In this document: positions 42,301 to 55,123 of the stretch, in pieces
How the letters are laid out: each line of letters begins with the position of its first letter
How positions within the stretch are numbered: position 1 is the stretch's first letter
From: Brachyhypopomus gauderio
Taxonomy: Eukaryota > Chordata > Actinopteri > Gymnotiformes > Hypopomidae
Reading direction: 5' to 3'
DNA: 64,000 bases
Assembly: GCF_052324685.1 (NCBI RefSeq)
Contig: NW_027506898.1
Coordinates: 514,501 to 578,500 of the forward strand
Translations under genes and position numbers: made by a program
The notes under the pieces: generated by a model
The model's database searches: none
What the model was told of the DNA's origin: nothing
What the model saw: only the letters and a program-made list of their open reading frames with translations

Positions 42301-45300
42301 AACATAGCCCAGTAAGAAGAATATGATGCCAAATGTGATGAGCGCCGCCCACCAGGTGAGCAGGAACATCAACACCACAGAGACGACAGCCCCAAACAAA
42401 GCAGTCCATCGATTGTAATATTTGAACGATGGTCTCCAGCCTACACAGAGCAATAACGCTGCGGTCAGTGAAGTAATCCAGTGAAACTGTAGAGAGGTTA
42501 ATTTATTGTTAAACCAAGCAGTCAACAAGAAAACAAAAGCACAATATGATTAAACATGTGCATCTATTTGTAAAATGTTAATGATTTTGTTACTTAGCTA
42601 CAGTTATGGACGTAATTTTGATTTCAAAAGTGGGGGAGACATGGATTCGTCGCTATTTAAATATTTGGTTTTAACCGTAAAAACTGGGGGGGACCAAACC
42701 GGCTTTTGAAAAAGTGGGGGGGACATGTTTCCCCCGTCCCCCCCCAAAATTACGTCCGTGGCTACAGTAAACTACAATGTTAGCCACAGCACAGTTTGAC
42801 AAGAACATTTAGTTTCCAGAGATTGTGGCTTGTGAATTGAACATACTGATAATGTTTTTGGTGGAAAAAAGGTTTTCTTTTCTTGTATAGTCATTTAGCA
42901 GTCACAAAGCAGGCACAAAAAACATCCTAAAGACAAAGCATATTTTATGGTGGATTTATATACACACAATGTGTTGGTAATTATTACGCAAATTGGATTT
43001 AAGTATCAAAGTTTTTTTTTCCCCCATTAAACTCGTGGAGGGTATTGTGTCTCAGGGCTCTTTGGATCACTGAAATTAATCTCAGACACCTGTGATAATT
43101 AGTTTGCCAGTTGAGCCTAATTAAAGGAAAACTACTTAAGAAGGATGTTCCACATTATAAAGCAGGCCAGAGGTATTTTTTCTGTTGTTGAAAAATGTTA
43201 AATAGTGCAAATTTTTGGCTGATTCAGAGCACAGATGGGTTCGTGCAGATAAAGGCAGAATGAGGAAAGTTTCTTTCAATTGTGCTTTCGACACAATTGA
43301 TCATAGGATCTTGCTAGAAAGGTTAGAACGCTGGGTTGGAGTCTCAGGCACAGCCCTTTCATGGTTTCAGTCTTACTTAACAAATCGCTATCAGTTTGTA
43401 GAGCTCAATAATATTTCATCCAAACGTACAATGGTTAAATATGGGGTCCCGCAAGGCTCCATCTTAGGACCACTATTATTTACATTATATATGCTACCAT
43501 TGGGCACAGTTATAAACAAACATGGTGTCAATTTTCACTGCTATGCGGATGACACTCAACTTTACATATCAGCCAAACCCGATGACAAACTCAGTTTAGG
43601 AAAAATTGAGGCCTGTGTAAGAGATATTAAATGCTGGATGTCTCTAAACTTCCTACAATTAAATGAGGACAAAACAGAAGTTCTCCTTGTGGGCCCTAAG
43701 GCCGCAAGACAGAAAATTCCTAATTTAATGCTTAATCTTGCAGACTGTCCCATTACACCTGGCACAGTAGCCAAAAACCTAGGCGTCATACTCGACTCCG
43801 ACCTATCATTTGATAAATATATAGATAATACTACTAGGATAGCTTTTCTACATCTCCGCAACATTGCCAAATTAAGAAATGCATTATCACAGGATGATGC
43901 AGAAAAATTGGTGCACGCCTTTGTTAGCTCTAGACTAGACTACTGCAATTCACTACTGTCAGGATGTTCAAATAAGAATCTAAATAAACTTCAAGTAGTT
44001 CAAAATGCCGCAGCTAGAGTTCTGACCAGAACTAGAAAATTTCAGCATATTAGACCAGTCCTATCAGCCCTGCATTGGCTCCCAGTTAAATTTCGTATTC
44101 ATTTTAAAATTCTATTATTAGCATACAAAGCACTACACGGGCTTGCTCCTGAATACCTCCAGGAACTTATTTCCTACTATGAACCCCCACGTCAACTAAG
44201 ATCACAGGGTGCTGGTCTGTTATTAGTTCCACAAATTAACAAGGTAACAGCAGGGGGAAGAGCCTTTTCTTATAAGGCCCCCCAGCTTTGGAATAATCTT
44301 CCTAAATGTGTCCGGGACTCTGACACAGTCACAATCTTTAAATCTAGGTTGAAAACCCACTTATTTAGTCTAGCGTTTGATAATTAATATCCCCCTTAGA
44401 TAAAGGTACAGATCCAGGGGTTCATAGACGAAGGGTTTTATGGTAGACTGGGGTGCTGGTGCTGTCATCCTGTCACTGCTCGTGGTCACTCAAGTTTGTT
44501 GACAGTGCAGTGGACGGATGCCATTGTCTCAGAATGCCCCCAAGCCTATGTTACCTTCTGGTTCTGCCTTTTTTTAGCTAGGCTGTAATAATTTAACTTA
44601 GTGCCGGAGTTGCTGCCACACTCCAGAAATGTTTATAATTTTACCTGTCCCGTATATGTCCTCATACAGAGCTAATTTTCCCTGTTTCATTTCTCCACAT
44701 GGCTGCCCGCCTGCTTGAGGAATAATGAGATGAGGAGAGACAAGCGATCCATCCTGGCCGGCCACCTCCTGCCTAACCGGATGCCTACACCATGATGGAC
44801 ATTATTACATCTTTTTCGGTCTAAATGGACATTATTGCATCTTTTACATTCTGTCTACATTCTGTCTATATTGTTGTTGTTGTCATGGTGACCGGTGTCG
44901 GCCAGAGGAGGATGGGTTCCCCCCCTGAGTCTTGGTTCCTCTCAAGGTTTCTTCCTCATGCAAAAAACTAGGGAGTTTTTCCTTGCCACTGTCGCCTTTG
45001 GCTTGCTCACTGGGGGCTAGGACTCGGCACTTGTAAAGCTGCTTTGTGACAACAACTGTTGTAAAAAGCGCTATATAAATAAAATTTGATTGATTGATTG
45101 ATTGATTTCTGCTAGGCAAGTTCATTGGATTAAGAGAGCAGCTACTAAATTGCCATCACAAATAAGCAAACAGGTATTTGAAGCTGCTGGTGCCTCTGGA
45201 GTTTGACGAACTTCAAGGTGTAGGATCCTTCAAAGGCTTGCTGTGGTGCATAAACTATTCGGCCACCCAAAACCAGTGGTCACAAGCAGAAACGGTTGCA

Positions 45301-48300
45301 GAGGGCCCAGACATGCATGAAGACTCATTTTCAAATCAATAATAAATGGAGTAGTGGATGGTTGGTGGATGGCCACCTCAAACAAGGCTGCGACGTCAGC
45401 CGACGTCAGGTGGCAAAGTCATGTTGTGGGGAGCTGGTAGGCCCCTTTAGGGTACCCAAAGGTGTGAAAATGACCTCCGCAAAGTATATAGACTTTCTCA
45501 CTGATCACTGCCTTCCATGGTACAAAAGAAGAACCATGCTGTAGCAAAATCTTCATGCCTGACAATATCTCATGCTGAGAATACCTCTGTGTCATTGGCT
45601 GCTATGGGCATAAAAGGAGAAAAATCATGGTGTGGCCACCGCCCTCCCCTGACCTCAGCCATATTGTGAACCTTTGGAGAATCCTCAAGTAAAAGATATT
45701 TTAGGGTTGGATACATTTCATATCAAAGAAACAGCTCTGGGGGGCTATTACGACATCCTGCAAAGAAATTAAAGCAGAAAGTCTCCAAAACCTCAAGTTC
45801 AATGGATGCAAGAATACAAGTAACTTGACCTGTTATGATGTTTCTGATTGAAAGTAAATTTTGATTTTAGTAAATGTGACCAATTTGCAGTTCTTTAAAG
45901 CTATAAAAGTTTTTTAACTCTGTTGTGCATAATAATTTGGAACAGTGCATTTTGAGTTTATCATTGGGAGGTTTGTTAAATTAAATCTGATTTAGGCTAT
46001 ACTCCAATGGATCATGACTTAAAAATTATACTCACCATAATTTGCATTGACCATTTAGGGAAATCACTTAAATCACTTTCATAAAATCACAAATTGCATA
46101 ATTGGAACATGGTGTATAAAACAAATAATAAAATATTATAATAAAATGATAAACCATAGAAATTTCCTAACTGAACACAGGTCTAAACTAGAAGGTATTG
46201 AGACTCTTCTTGAAGGTGCGCAGAGATGAAATGTCTCTGAGCTCCTCAGGAAGAGTCCCACAGCTTAGGGAACACAGCTTAGACCGTAATGGCTGAAAGC
46301 ACTCTCCAATCTTTAACCGGGTTTAGGCAATAACCAGTAGATTGCGGTTTGAAGACCTCAGAGACCTGACAAACATATCTAAAAACATTCTGAACTCAGA
46401 CGCAGGTGTGAAATAGAGCTCTTTTGGAGAGCAGATAAATTAGCGTTAAAATAATGTACTGTAGTCTTGATGTGATAAATGCATGGAAAAGTTTCTCACT
46501 ATCAGCATGAGAGAGCATGTCTCAGACCTTAGCGATATTTGGAAGGTGAAAGTAAGCTGTCCTTCATGTTGTCATGATGTGAGATTTAAAGCTGAAATGC
46601 ACATTCTTAGCACATTGTTTGCCATTCACATTAACTTGATTTAAATACATAATTTCTTTGTGAGTCATTTCTTTATTTAACTGCAGAAAATTGTTAGACT
46701 GTCCATGTCTGTACATCGCCTAGGCACTCAAACAGTGAGCTAGTTAATTTTAGGGCTTTTGGTTCTAAAAAAATGTAAAGTTGATTGTCATCTGTGTCAG
46801 GGCTTGCTCGGATGTGACTCCCCAGACCACCACTAGCCAGTTCCAGGCGGGGTCTCCACGAGCCAGTTCCAGGCGGGGTCTCCGCAATCAGCAGTGATCT
46901 GTCACACCTGATGTCACCCGGTAGGGATTTGTGACAGATCACTGCTGAATCGTTTGGTCTCTATGACTCACGTTGCTCAGCCCCTTTCTCTGGTTTGGTT
47001 CCCAGTTGCGGTCGGTGTTTCGCCACCAGTTTCCCTTATGTTTGTTGTTCTGTCTCCTGCTGTTTTTCGAGTATTTACCTCCTGTGCCCTGGCCTTCCTC
47101 AAGTTTTCCCCCTGCTGTTTTTCTTCCTATCTGTTTTTGCATTTGTTTGCTTTTGAGTTTTTTGTGGTTTCTTTTGGTTGTTTTGGTTATTTTGCAGGTT
47201 CTCCTGAAGATGGTGCAACGACCTGATTGACATAACTATACATTGTTAATGTGGTAAATGACTATTCTAGCTGTAAATGTTTGGTTTTTAATGCAATATC
47301 TACATAGATGTATGGAGACCCATTTCCAACAACCATCACTCCAGTGTTCTAATGGTACATTGTGTTTGCTAACTGTGTAAGGAGGCTGATATTTTGAAAA
47401 CCCTTGTGCAAGTAGGTTAGCACAGCTGAAAACAGTTTTGCTGATTAGAGAAGCTATAAAACTGACCTTCATTTAAGCTAGTTGAGAATCTGGAGCATTA
47501 CAATTGTTGATTCGATTAAACTCACAAAATGGCCAGAAAAAGATAACTTTCAATTGAAACTCGACAGTCTATTCTTGTTCTGAGAAATGAAGGCTATTCC
47601 ATGCGAGACATTGCCAAGAAACTGAAGATTTCCTACAACGGTGTGTACTACTCCCTTCAGAGGAGAGCACAGACAGGTTCTAACCAGAGTAGAAGGAGAA
47701 ATGGAAGGCCCCACTGCACAACTGAGCAAGAAGAAAAGTACATTACAGTCTCAAGTTTGAGAAACCGACGCCTCACAGGTCCTCAACTGGCAGCTTCATT
47801 AAATAGTACCCGCAAAACGCCAGTGTCAACGTCTACAGTGAAGAGGCGACTCCGGGATACTGGCCTTCAGGGCAGAGTGGCAAAGAAAAAGCTATATCTG
47901 AGACTGGCTAATAAAAGAAAACAATTAATATGGGCAAAAGAACACAGACATTGGACAGAGGAAGATTGGAAAAAAGTGTTATGGACAGACGAATCAAAGT
48001 TTGAGGTGTTTGGATCACAAAGACGAACATTTGTGAGACGCAGAACAACTGAAAAGATGCTGGATGAGTGCCTGACACCATCTGTCAAACATGGTGGAGG
48101 TAATGTGATGGTCTGGGGTTGCTTTGGTGCTGGTAAAGTGGGAGATTTGTACAAGGTAAAAGGGATTTTGAATAAGGAAGGCTATCACTCCATTTTGCAA
48201 CACCATGCCATACCCTGGGGACAGCGCTTGATTGGAGCCAATTTCATCCTGCAACAGGACAATGACCCAAAGCACACCTCCAAATTGCACAAACTATTTA

Positions 48301-51300
48301 GAGAAGAAGCAGGCAGCTGGTGTTTTATCGGTAATGGAGTGGCCAGCGCAGTCACCAGATCTCAACCCCATTGAGCTGTTGTGGGAGCAGCTTGACCGTA
48401 TGGTACGAAAAAAGTGCCCATCAACCCAATCAAACTTGTGGGAGCGGCTTCTGGAAGCATGGGGTGAAATTTCTTCAGATTACCTCAGCAAATTAACAGC
48501 TAGAATGCCAAAGGTCTGCAATGCTGTAATTGCTGCTAAGGGAGCATTCTTTGATGAAAGCAAAGTTTAAAGTAGAAAATTATTTCAAATAAAAAAAAAA
48601 AACATTATTTCTTGGCAACAGCCAAGACATCATTTCAGTGTTGCCCAATATTTATGTATTTATTATCATTTTTTTTGTGCAGCGAGCCAGGTTCATCTGG
48701 GTCATAACACTTTTGTTTGGGAAGGGTTTTTTGTTTGTTGCGGCATTTGCCTGCCAGCCAGATACTTCCCCTGGAGTCTATAGTTTCTTTTCTCTTTTGC
48801 GCGTTGAGTATTGTCCACGATCTTTTTAGTTCCCATTATTATTTTTCCCCATGTTTATTGATTATTTCTGTTCAAACGCGTTGCAGTTCTTCTGTGTCAT
48901 TTAAGTTTGAGTTTTTCCTTGTCTCCCTGTGTCAGCCTGCCTCACACACTCTTCAGCGTTTATTGTGGTTGTAAATAGTGCAAGCCGGCACTTGGATCCA
49001 CTTAATCTCAGTATCATCATGCGGTGGCTACTGTTTCAGCAAGACACTGCGTTACAATCTACATATCATTTTAATGATAGGTGATAACAGAAGCATATAG
49101 AGGTTGAACAGTAAAGGTCCAAGAATTGATCCTTGGGGAACCCCGCAAGTTATTTTTTGATGTGTGGAGGAAGAAGCACCTAATGCAACATGTAAGCACT
49201 ATTTAGTTCTGGAGCCGATCAAGAAGTATTTCATGATCAGTGTCAAGAGACACTTAATTCCAGAAAAAGAAAAAAATATTGAGAGTTTGCCTGCATCTTT
49301 TTTGCAGTTTTAAGAATACTAGGGAATTCTCTCAGTTACAGAGATTAACAATTGTTAGAGCAGGCTTAGATAATGAACTTAAAACCTGCTTTAAAAAGTA
49401 TGTCGATAAAGGGTCTAATTCACATGTGTAGAATTTTAGTGATGAAGTCACATCAAATTATATTACCATGACAATTTCTTGGAAACAAGACATATTACAA
49501 TCAGGCAGATTAACTGAAATTAGGGCTGACAGTCTGTTACTGCTTCCGGCTATGTTCTGCCTTATGCTGGTAATCTTGTCCCTAATAAATGTTACAAACT
49601 TTGTCATCTGAAACAAATTCAGGGAAGACAGAGGAGGTGGGGTTTACTAGCTGGTCTATACTCCTGAACAGAGCAGCTGGTTTATTATTGGATGCATCAA
49701 TCAAGGTAGAGAAATAATCTTTCTGTGCTGATTTCACTTCACTGTTATAATTATACTGTGTTGTCTTATAAACGTCAAAATGTACTTCCAATTTTGACCT
49801 TCGCCAATGTCTCTCAGCCTGCCTGCAATCTTGCCTAATTTGTAAAACAGATGGGGAGTTCCTCCAGGGCATCCTAATTCTGCCAGAAATAATTTTTTCT
49901 TACTTTTGATGCCACAAAATCCATACAATTTCTAACTCTGCGTGTGTGTGTGTGTGTTTCAACTAACTAATTCCCAGTTTCCTAGAGGGGAGGGAGGGAC
50001 TGTAGCCTATCGTCAGCAGTGTTGCGAATAACGCTGTTAAAAATAACGGCGTTAGGTAACGTCGTCATTTTGTCAGTAACGGGATAATATAATTAGTTAC
50101 TTTTCCTGTCGTTACAACGCCGTTTACGTTACTGGTCATTAAAAGCGGTGCGTTACTATATATTGATATACTAAGGCGAGTGGACCGCTGCCCAGGCTAG
50201 TGAGGAGTAACAGATCCCGATAGGTCACAGTTCTCGGTGTAACACCTGTTTAACTTAACAAGTCAGTAAGCAATTGGCTAAGGCAGCGTTATGATAGCCA
50301 ATCAGAGCCAGTGTTTTTACACGTGCGCCGAAGCACGCGAGTGACACGACACAAACGGAGAAGAGGCCGAAATGACGTCAGGTGCAAGCCGAAGAAAACT
50401 AGAACTTTCAAGGCGATATAAACATTATTTAAGAAAATACTTGAAGTTCCTGAATGTCTACCAGACTGGGTATTTGATTTATTTAATTAAGAATAGAGGT
50501 TTTATTGTTAAGTTTACTTCTGTTGTAAACAAACCAGTTGTCTCAGGTTGAGAGAATTTAATTTAATTTCATAGATATAAATGCACTTTATATAGTGTAA
50601 CTGTTTACTTTTGCTTTTTTTTCCCAAAGATTTGGGATTTTAAAGGATTTTATCCTGCACTGGTCTGTGGATGTGCAATAAATATCAAAAGTTAAACAAT
50701 TTTCTGATCTACTCATTTCAACTGACTGTGAAAACTGCTTTAAAAAAAACTTAATTAATTTGCATATAACCTTTTTTTAACTGTAACACAAATAGTTACT
50801 TTCCCTGGTAACGAGTTACTTTTATTATAGAGTAATTCAGTTACTAACTCAGTTACTTTTTTGAACCAGTAGTGAGTAACTATAACTAATTACTTTTTTA
50901 AAGTAACGTTCCCAACACTGATCGTCAGTGAATATTAAAATCCCCTGTAATCAAAACAATCAAAAGCAATTAAAAACCTATAAAGCATTTCTGCAAAATC
51001 TTCAAGGAAGTCTGTATATAGTTGTGGAGGATGATAGGTAACCATCAATAGATCTTGATAATTACAGTTCATGTATTCAAACACAGAATACTCCCATAAT
51101 GAAACCTGCTTACAGCTGAATGCTTTATAGTCCAAACAAGCAACACCACCACTTTTCAAATGTCTCTAGACATCTTGTATAGTGGGTATAATACATTAAA
51201 CACACCTGCATGAACTTTCACCTTATCTAAACTGTGTTACTAGTAACACCATACCCATATCAATCAATCATGAAGCTTCTTAGGAACCTATTATAATAAA

Positions 51301-54300
51301 TGGTTGTAGCAATTCAAGAAGTACTGCTCAAACTAACCAATCAAATAAATCTGAAGCTACATTTATGCTTTACTTTAAACGCCAATGAAGTGGATGGTAG
51401 GAAGTTGTGGTGGTTTCTCACCTGGGGAGTTCATGATGGAGGCATGGAAGCAACTGAAGTTGATGAGTGTGTAGGAGCACAGAAAGAAGTTTGAGATCAG
51501 AGGTGCAATGACGTTCAGCTGGGCTGAAAACAGCAGAAGAAAAAACATGGGAGTGCACAAAATTAGACCATGTAATAGATAAAGAAAATGAAAGGCTTCA
51601 TTTACCTGATAACAATAAACACATCAAAACATTCTCATTTCAATATGAAGCACAGTTAACCTCACTTCCAAATGATCACATGTGGCTAGTGATAGCAGCT
51701 ATGAAAACCCCCTTTCTAAGAACATAATCTTTCTCCTGAAAACTCACCAATCAGAATGAAGCACAAAGCAATTAAGTAAGTCAGGATGTAGGCACGCAGT
51801 GGCTCATTATTTTTTCCATAACCTTTTGCAAAGAAGCCTATGTATGGATATATGTTGTCCCTGCAGAGACACTATATGAAAAGAAAATGATAGATGAATA
51901 TGCAAAATATATATATAATAAAATAAACCCCTATTAAAACTAGCTGGTGATACTTACCTGGAAGACCTTCGGGGCAGAGACCAGGAAGGCAAGGGCAGAT
52001 GACAAGCTGGCAGCAAACACGCCAGCAGTGATGAGAGGCCCGAAGCCTGAGACCAAACTGAGCACCTTATGGACATAATGGACAATTGCAAACACACAAA
52101 ACACTAAACGTGTCTGGTACAGCACCCTGCCTTTATCTAATAGGTTTGGGGCATTTTGACAATAGGCTTTTAAGACGATGGTTTTTATCTGATACCAATA
52201 ACTAATCAGACCATTACTACAGAAATGGCTGCAGACTGAGAGAATAAATTGGACTCATTGAGGACCATTGTTAAAGAATTGCAGCTTGGAGATGATGCCA
52301 GTTGCATAGCAGCTGTCAGTGGGAGTTGATTTCAAGACATACCTGGAAGTTGTTGGACAGACCAAAAGAACATGTGTGGGTCTGCTCGCACTGTGTGAAG
52401 TTCCAGCCGAGCTTGCATCCTAAACCATCACATGGCTCAGAGAAGTTCAACGGCAAACTATCATTTAAGTTCCCCGAGGCGTCACGTACCACACATGCAC
52501 CTGACAAAGCAGGAGTCAGAGAGAATGTGTGACACAAAGAATGAAGGGCCCTGCTAAAGACTCAGTAAGGACAAAAGTCAAGCGCTAACATCTGCAGCAC
52601 TTAGTACAAGTGCTGCCAGTGTAGTATCAACAACTTACCTACAGTTACGGATATTAATATATAACTAAGGGTTGTCCAGAAGATGGCAGATAGTGTTCCT
52701 TTGGGAATGGCAATCTCTGGATCCTTTCAAAAAAAGAATAATGTCTTTACATAATTACATGTTGTGCTATGGATGTCTTGTGCTGGGTTACCATTCTTTT
52801 GTGTGAAAATGTTGGTACAGGCACCTTCAGGTCTCCTGAGATGTTGGCACCTGCCAAGATTCCAATAGCAGAGGGGAAAAAGATGGCAAACATCTGGAAG
52901 AAATCTCCTTCTGACCCTCTCCAGTCAGGAAATAGATTTTCCACAAAGATCTCAGCTGAAAAGGGAGGAAACTTCGGTAAGTAAGGAAAAATTGGTAAGC
53001 CAATATCAGAAATGTATGATCAGAATGATCTCTGACCTTTAAAAATTACATAAAAATTCTATTGTTTTATTAAAATCGAAAATTGAATATCCTGAATTCC
53101 ATAATGTCAGCTTTTTAGGTTGCCTTGGCCTTGAACCAATACCTCTATAGTTGAAGAAACCCATTGCTTGCTTCTCTGGAGTGGCTGGAATCACAGTGCC
53201 CACAAAGTAGTTGATGAAGGTCACCATTAGCACAAGGAAAAATATAATTTGGGTCTGGAGAAAAAAATTGGGGATCCTTATCTCCAGTCAAAAGTCAAAG
53301 CAGCTAAATAGGTACAGGTTCAGTATTGACATTTACCTTTGACTCCCATTCCATTCCAGCCAATGAGATTAACAAAAGCAACGTGACTGTGATGGTACCT
53401 ATGATACGCACATCGTTTATGTCATCCACCATGACTGCATTATACTCCTGTGTCATAAAACATAAAAAATATTAAATTGAACAACAACAGGGACATTTTT
53501 TTCTTATTAGCTATTATGTGCCTATAACTCAGTGTTCAGCATTCCAATCCAAGGACACTGTAGGACTGGAAAATTTGGGAAACATCCATTTTGAAATCAG
53601 TACTGCTTTTCTCAGTGTATCAGTGAGATTGCTTTATTCTGTTTCTTACTACGAGAAGGTCTCGGACAGTCTCTGCGAACCCCACAGTGTTGAGGGCACA
53701 CCCCAGAGCATTGGCGAAGGAAAACACCATACCAATTGGGCCTCCCATTTCAGGGCCCAGTGTACGTGAAATCATAAAGTAGGCACCACCTGACGGACAG
53801 GATTAATAGAATCATAGAGTCAGAATCATGGAGGAATAGACTATAGGTGGAAATTAGGTCACTTGTCACTTACCAGATGATACCCTCCCATTGGTGGAAA
53901 TGGCTGACACTGATAATGAAGTGATTGAAGTTACCATGACAGACATGATGATAATGACCCAAGTGAGAACTGCAGGAGAAACGTTTGGAACATTGACAAT
54001 GTCAGCACATACAAGGACCTACAGGAAAGCATTTTCCTCCATAGTTGTTATAGAGGTTTGACTTACTGATTCCTGCCTGAGATGTAATCCAGGACAATCG
54101 AAGGAACAGAATAACCCCCCAGATATTCAACATACAGCGAATCTGCAACCACACAGAAATATTACAGAGTGCATATGTATGTATGCATATGTGGGCCGGG
54201 CATGTGCATTACCCTCACCATAACGCCAGTGACCCAGCCAAAGCGGACTGGTTGGGTGGTCTTCTCCACTGAACCGCTGTCTTTCTCCTCAACCTGCTCT

Positions 54301-55073
54301 AGAACATGTGGCAGACTTCCTGTTCCCGAGTCTCCCATATTACTGCTTAAATCTCCATCCTGAACCACACACAACCACGCATTTAAATACATCATCTTGA
54401 CTGAAACAAAATGAAATAGCTTCTACACGTAAGTAACTGAAATAATTTCTTCATATCAATGAAAGCTAGTAACAGTCACATATAAAGTCTAAAATAAGTA
54501 TGTTTCTGCCATTTTTTTGTGCTGAGAGCTTATTAGTTTTTGAGATTAATCAAATACAAGAACACAAAGTGTCACTAATGTGAAGCATATTTGTATTTTG
54601 ACTTTTTTTTGATTTTGTGAGAATCTGAGTGCATCAATCAGTTATAATCCAGCAACATGGGGTGCTTTGCATCTGAAACTCAAGGTAAAACAATGGTATG
54701 GATTGAACTGGTTGAATCTCACCTCAAAGGCCTTGCGGAGGGTCTCCAACGATGGCCTGCTACGACGTAGCCGGCCCGTCGCGGTAGCGTTGGAGTAGAA
54801 CTCCAGGTGAGGCACAGCATCCATGTCGCTGTAGATAGACGGGCGTCGCCCCTCCTGCCTCGAGCCCTGCTGTTCGGATTCCTGCCCTTGGCCCTGTGGC
54901 TCCATGTTGATGCTGACCTCACCATTGGCGCCATTAGCTTGGACACCTGCCGCAACACCCCGGGCCAACCGCCAGGAGGAGTACTGCGGAGGTGCCTCTT
55001 CGCTGAAGGAAAAGCGACCTTGAGGCAAGGTGTCCTGCTCCGATAGTCTGCGCCTGGATATGTAGTTCCCCAT
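38619..55073 (-). CDS. slc12a10: Thiazide-sensitive-type Na-Cl cotransporter (NCC group of SLC12), 26 exons
   Basis: Electroneutral Na+/Cl- symporter, 12 membrane helices with cytosolic ends. Exons: 55073-54723, 54359-54219, 54142-54067, 53969-53874, 53789-53650, 53447-53337, 53254-53143, 52955-52825, 52723-52639, 52500-52343, 52065-51958, 51871-51748, 51523-51422, 42440-42285, 42170-42071, 41992-41881, 41808-41674, 41543-41437, 41260-41178, 41088-41020, 40801-40697, 40579-40468, 40380-40294, 39449-39314, 39119-39052, 38757-38619. All phases agree, giving 1047 residues. Motifs: [58 protein letters not shown], an extracellular loop with N-D-S, N-F-S and N-F-T sequons, [31 protein letters not shown] and C-terminal ENVLTFYCQ-like QNVLTFYCQ. 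Exon count matches vertebrate slc12a3. The fish-specific slc12a10 (NCC2) is preferred over slc12a3 only because the neighbour is klhl33-like, not the NUP93/HERPUD1 surroundings of slc12a3. That choice is uncertain; the NCC group is firm. Confidence 0.9.
38764..38850. repeat. (CA)n microsatellite next to exon 26 acceptor
   Basis: About 43 CA units with one G interruption. On the transcribed strand it is (TG)n directly upstream of TGTAACAG, the last acceptor of the cotransporter gene. Confidence 0.9.
39239..39312. repeat. (CA)n microsatellite at exon 24 donor
   Basis: About 36 CA units. On the transcribed strand the donor AAG|GTGTGTG is the beginning of the (GT)n tract. Confidence 0.9.
42605..42760. 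mobile_element. hAT-like MITE (156 bp) in cotransporter intron 13
   Basis: Ends tatggacgtaattttg / caaaattacgtccgtg. Exact 8-bp TSD gctacagt (42597-42604, 42761-42768). Confidence 0.7.
43215..44387 (+). pseudogene. L2 reverse transcriptase, N-terminally truncated
   Basis: The open frame has 390 codons, but the first ~21 come from the interrupted Tc1 element. LINE sequence starts at about 43277 within RT motif A ([18 protein letters not shown]). Then come [51 protein letters not shown] (catalytic), [38 protein letters not shown] and [20 protein letters not shown], up to the normal RT end. The endonuclease and the RT start are missing, so it cannot act alone. Confidence 0.8.
43277..45106 (+). 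mobile_element. 5'-truncated L2-type LINE with RT and 3' tail
   Basis: The RT-encoding part is followed by about 700 bp of 3' UTR containing the family signature (gagtcttggttcctctcaag, ctttgtgacaaca). It ends in a (ATTG)n tail at 45083-45104. A possible short TSD tttct is on both sides. The 5' truncation and tail repeat are typical of target-primed insertion. Confidence 0.75.
47228..48640 (+). mobile_element. Tc1-family transposon, inactive
   Basis: A nearly complete Tc1 transposase reading frame is flanked by about 300 bp of 5' and 70 bp of 3' non-coding sequence. It is inserted in the solo LTR. Exact inverted ends were not resolved. The A-run and ttggcaacagccaag palindrome near 48610-48630 mark the right side. 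Confidence 0.65.
47529..48570 (+). pseudogene. Tc1 transposase with early stop and frameshift
   Basis: The ATG at 47529 meets TAA at codon 6 (MARKR-stop), then the frame continues. [37 protein letters not shown]. Catalytic blocks: [14 protein letters not shown] (first D), [12 protein letters not shown] (second D), and after a frameshift near 48330-48350, [18 protein letters not shown] (E), a DD34E pattern. The C-terminus [14 protein letters not shown] is intact. Two lesions make it inactive. Confidence 0.85.
50017..50920. mobile_element. hAT element (904 bp) in cotransporter intron 13
   Basis: Ends cagtgttgcgaataacgctg / aacgttcccaacactg. Exact 8-bp TSD atcgtcag (50009-50016, 50921-50928). 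A short frame near 50400 ([15 protein letters not shown]) may be a trace of the BED-finger start seen at 34407. Confidence 0.8.
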
Positions 55074-55123
55074 TGACCTGCCACCTCGCTGACCACAGCC
55101 CTGCTGGGGAGAAAGATACTCAA

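Larger units (their letters stand above)
42965..45960 (+). mobile_element. Decayed Tc1-like transposon interrupted by an L2
   Basis: Inverted-like ends taattattacgcaaatt (left) and cataataatttgga (right). The body, in broken frames, reads a Tc1-type transposase: DKGRMRKVS before 43276, then [19 protein letters not shown] after 45110, and [15 protein letters not shown] near 45640, the degraded D-E end of the catalytic region. The L2 at 43277-45106 splits it. Confidence 0.55.
46795..49056 (+). repeat. Solo LTR, same family as 16921-26092, split by Tc1
   Basis: TGTCAGGGCTTGCTCGG to CACTGCGTTACA, with flanks atctg (46790-46794) and atcta (49057-49061). Parts 46795-47225 and 48640-49056 align with the other copy, including an internal 17-bp hairpin. 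Confidence 0.65.
46180..49930 (-). mobile_element. L2/CR1-group LINE relic, minus, split by a solo LTR
   Basis: The minus frame near 46694-46794 reads [20 protein letters not shown]-like residues (here [14 protein letters not shown]), the RT YADD region. Minus 49872-49582 reads [20 protein letters not shown] and [20 protein letters not shown], the region just before RT. The LTR 46795-49056 separates them with a near-TSD (atctg/atcta). Frames are broken. Confidence 0.6.

Noticed and set aside
38619-55073. Assignment as NKCC (slc12a1/2) or KCC
   Set aside because: The N- and C-terminal sequences, total length and 26-exon structure fit the NCC group better. KCCs lack the [16 protein letters not shown]-type helix 1 context and the QNVLTFYCQ-type end.
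54719-55123. Alternative-frame ORF over cotransporter exon 1
   Set aside because: The frame with MGNYIS... leads in phase 0 to exon 2; this one does not join any exon.
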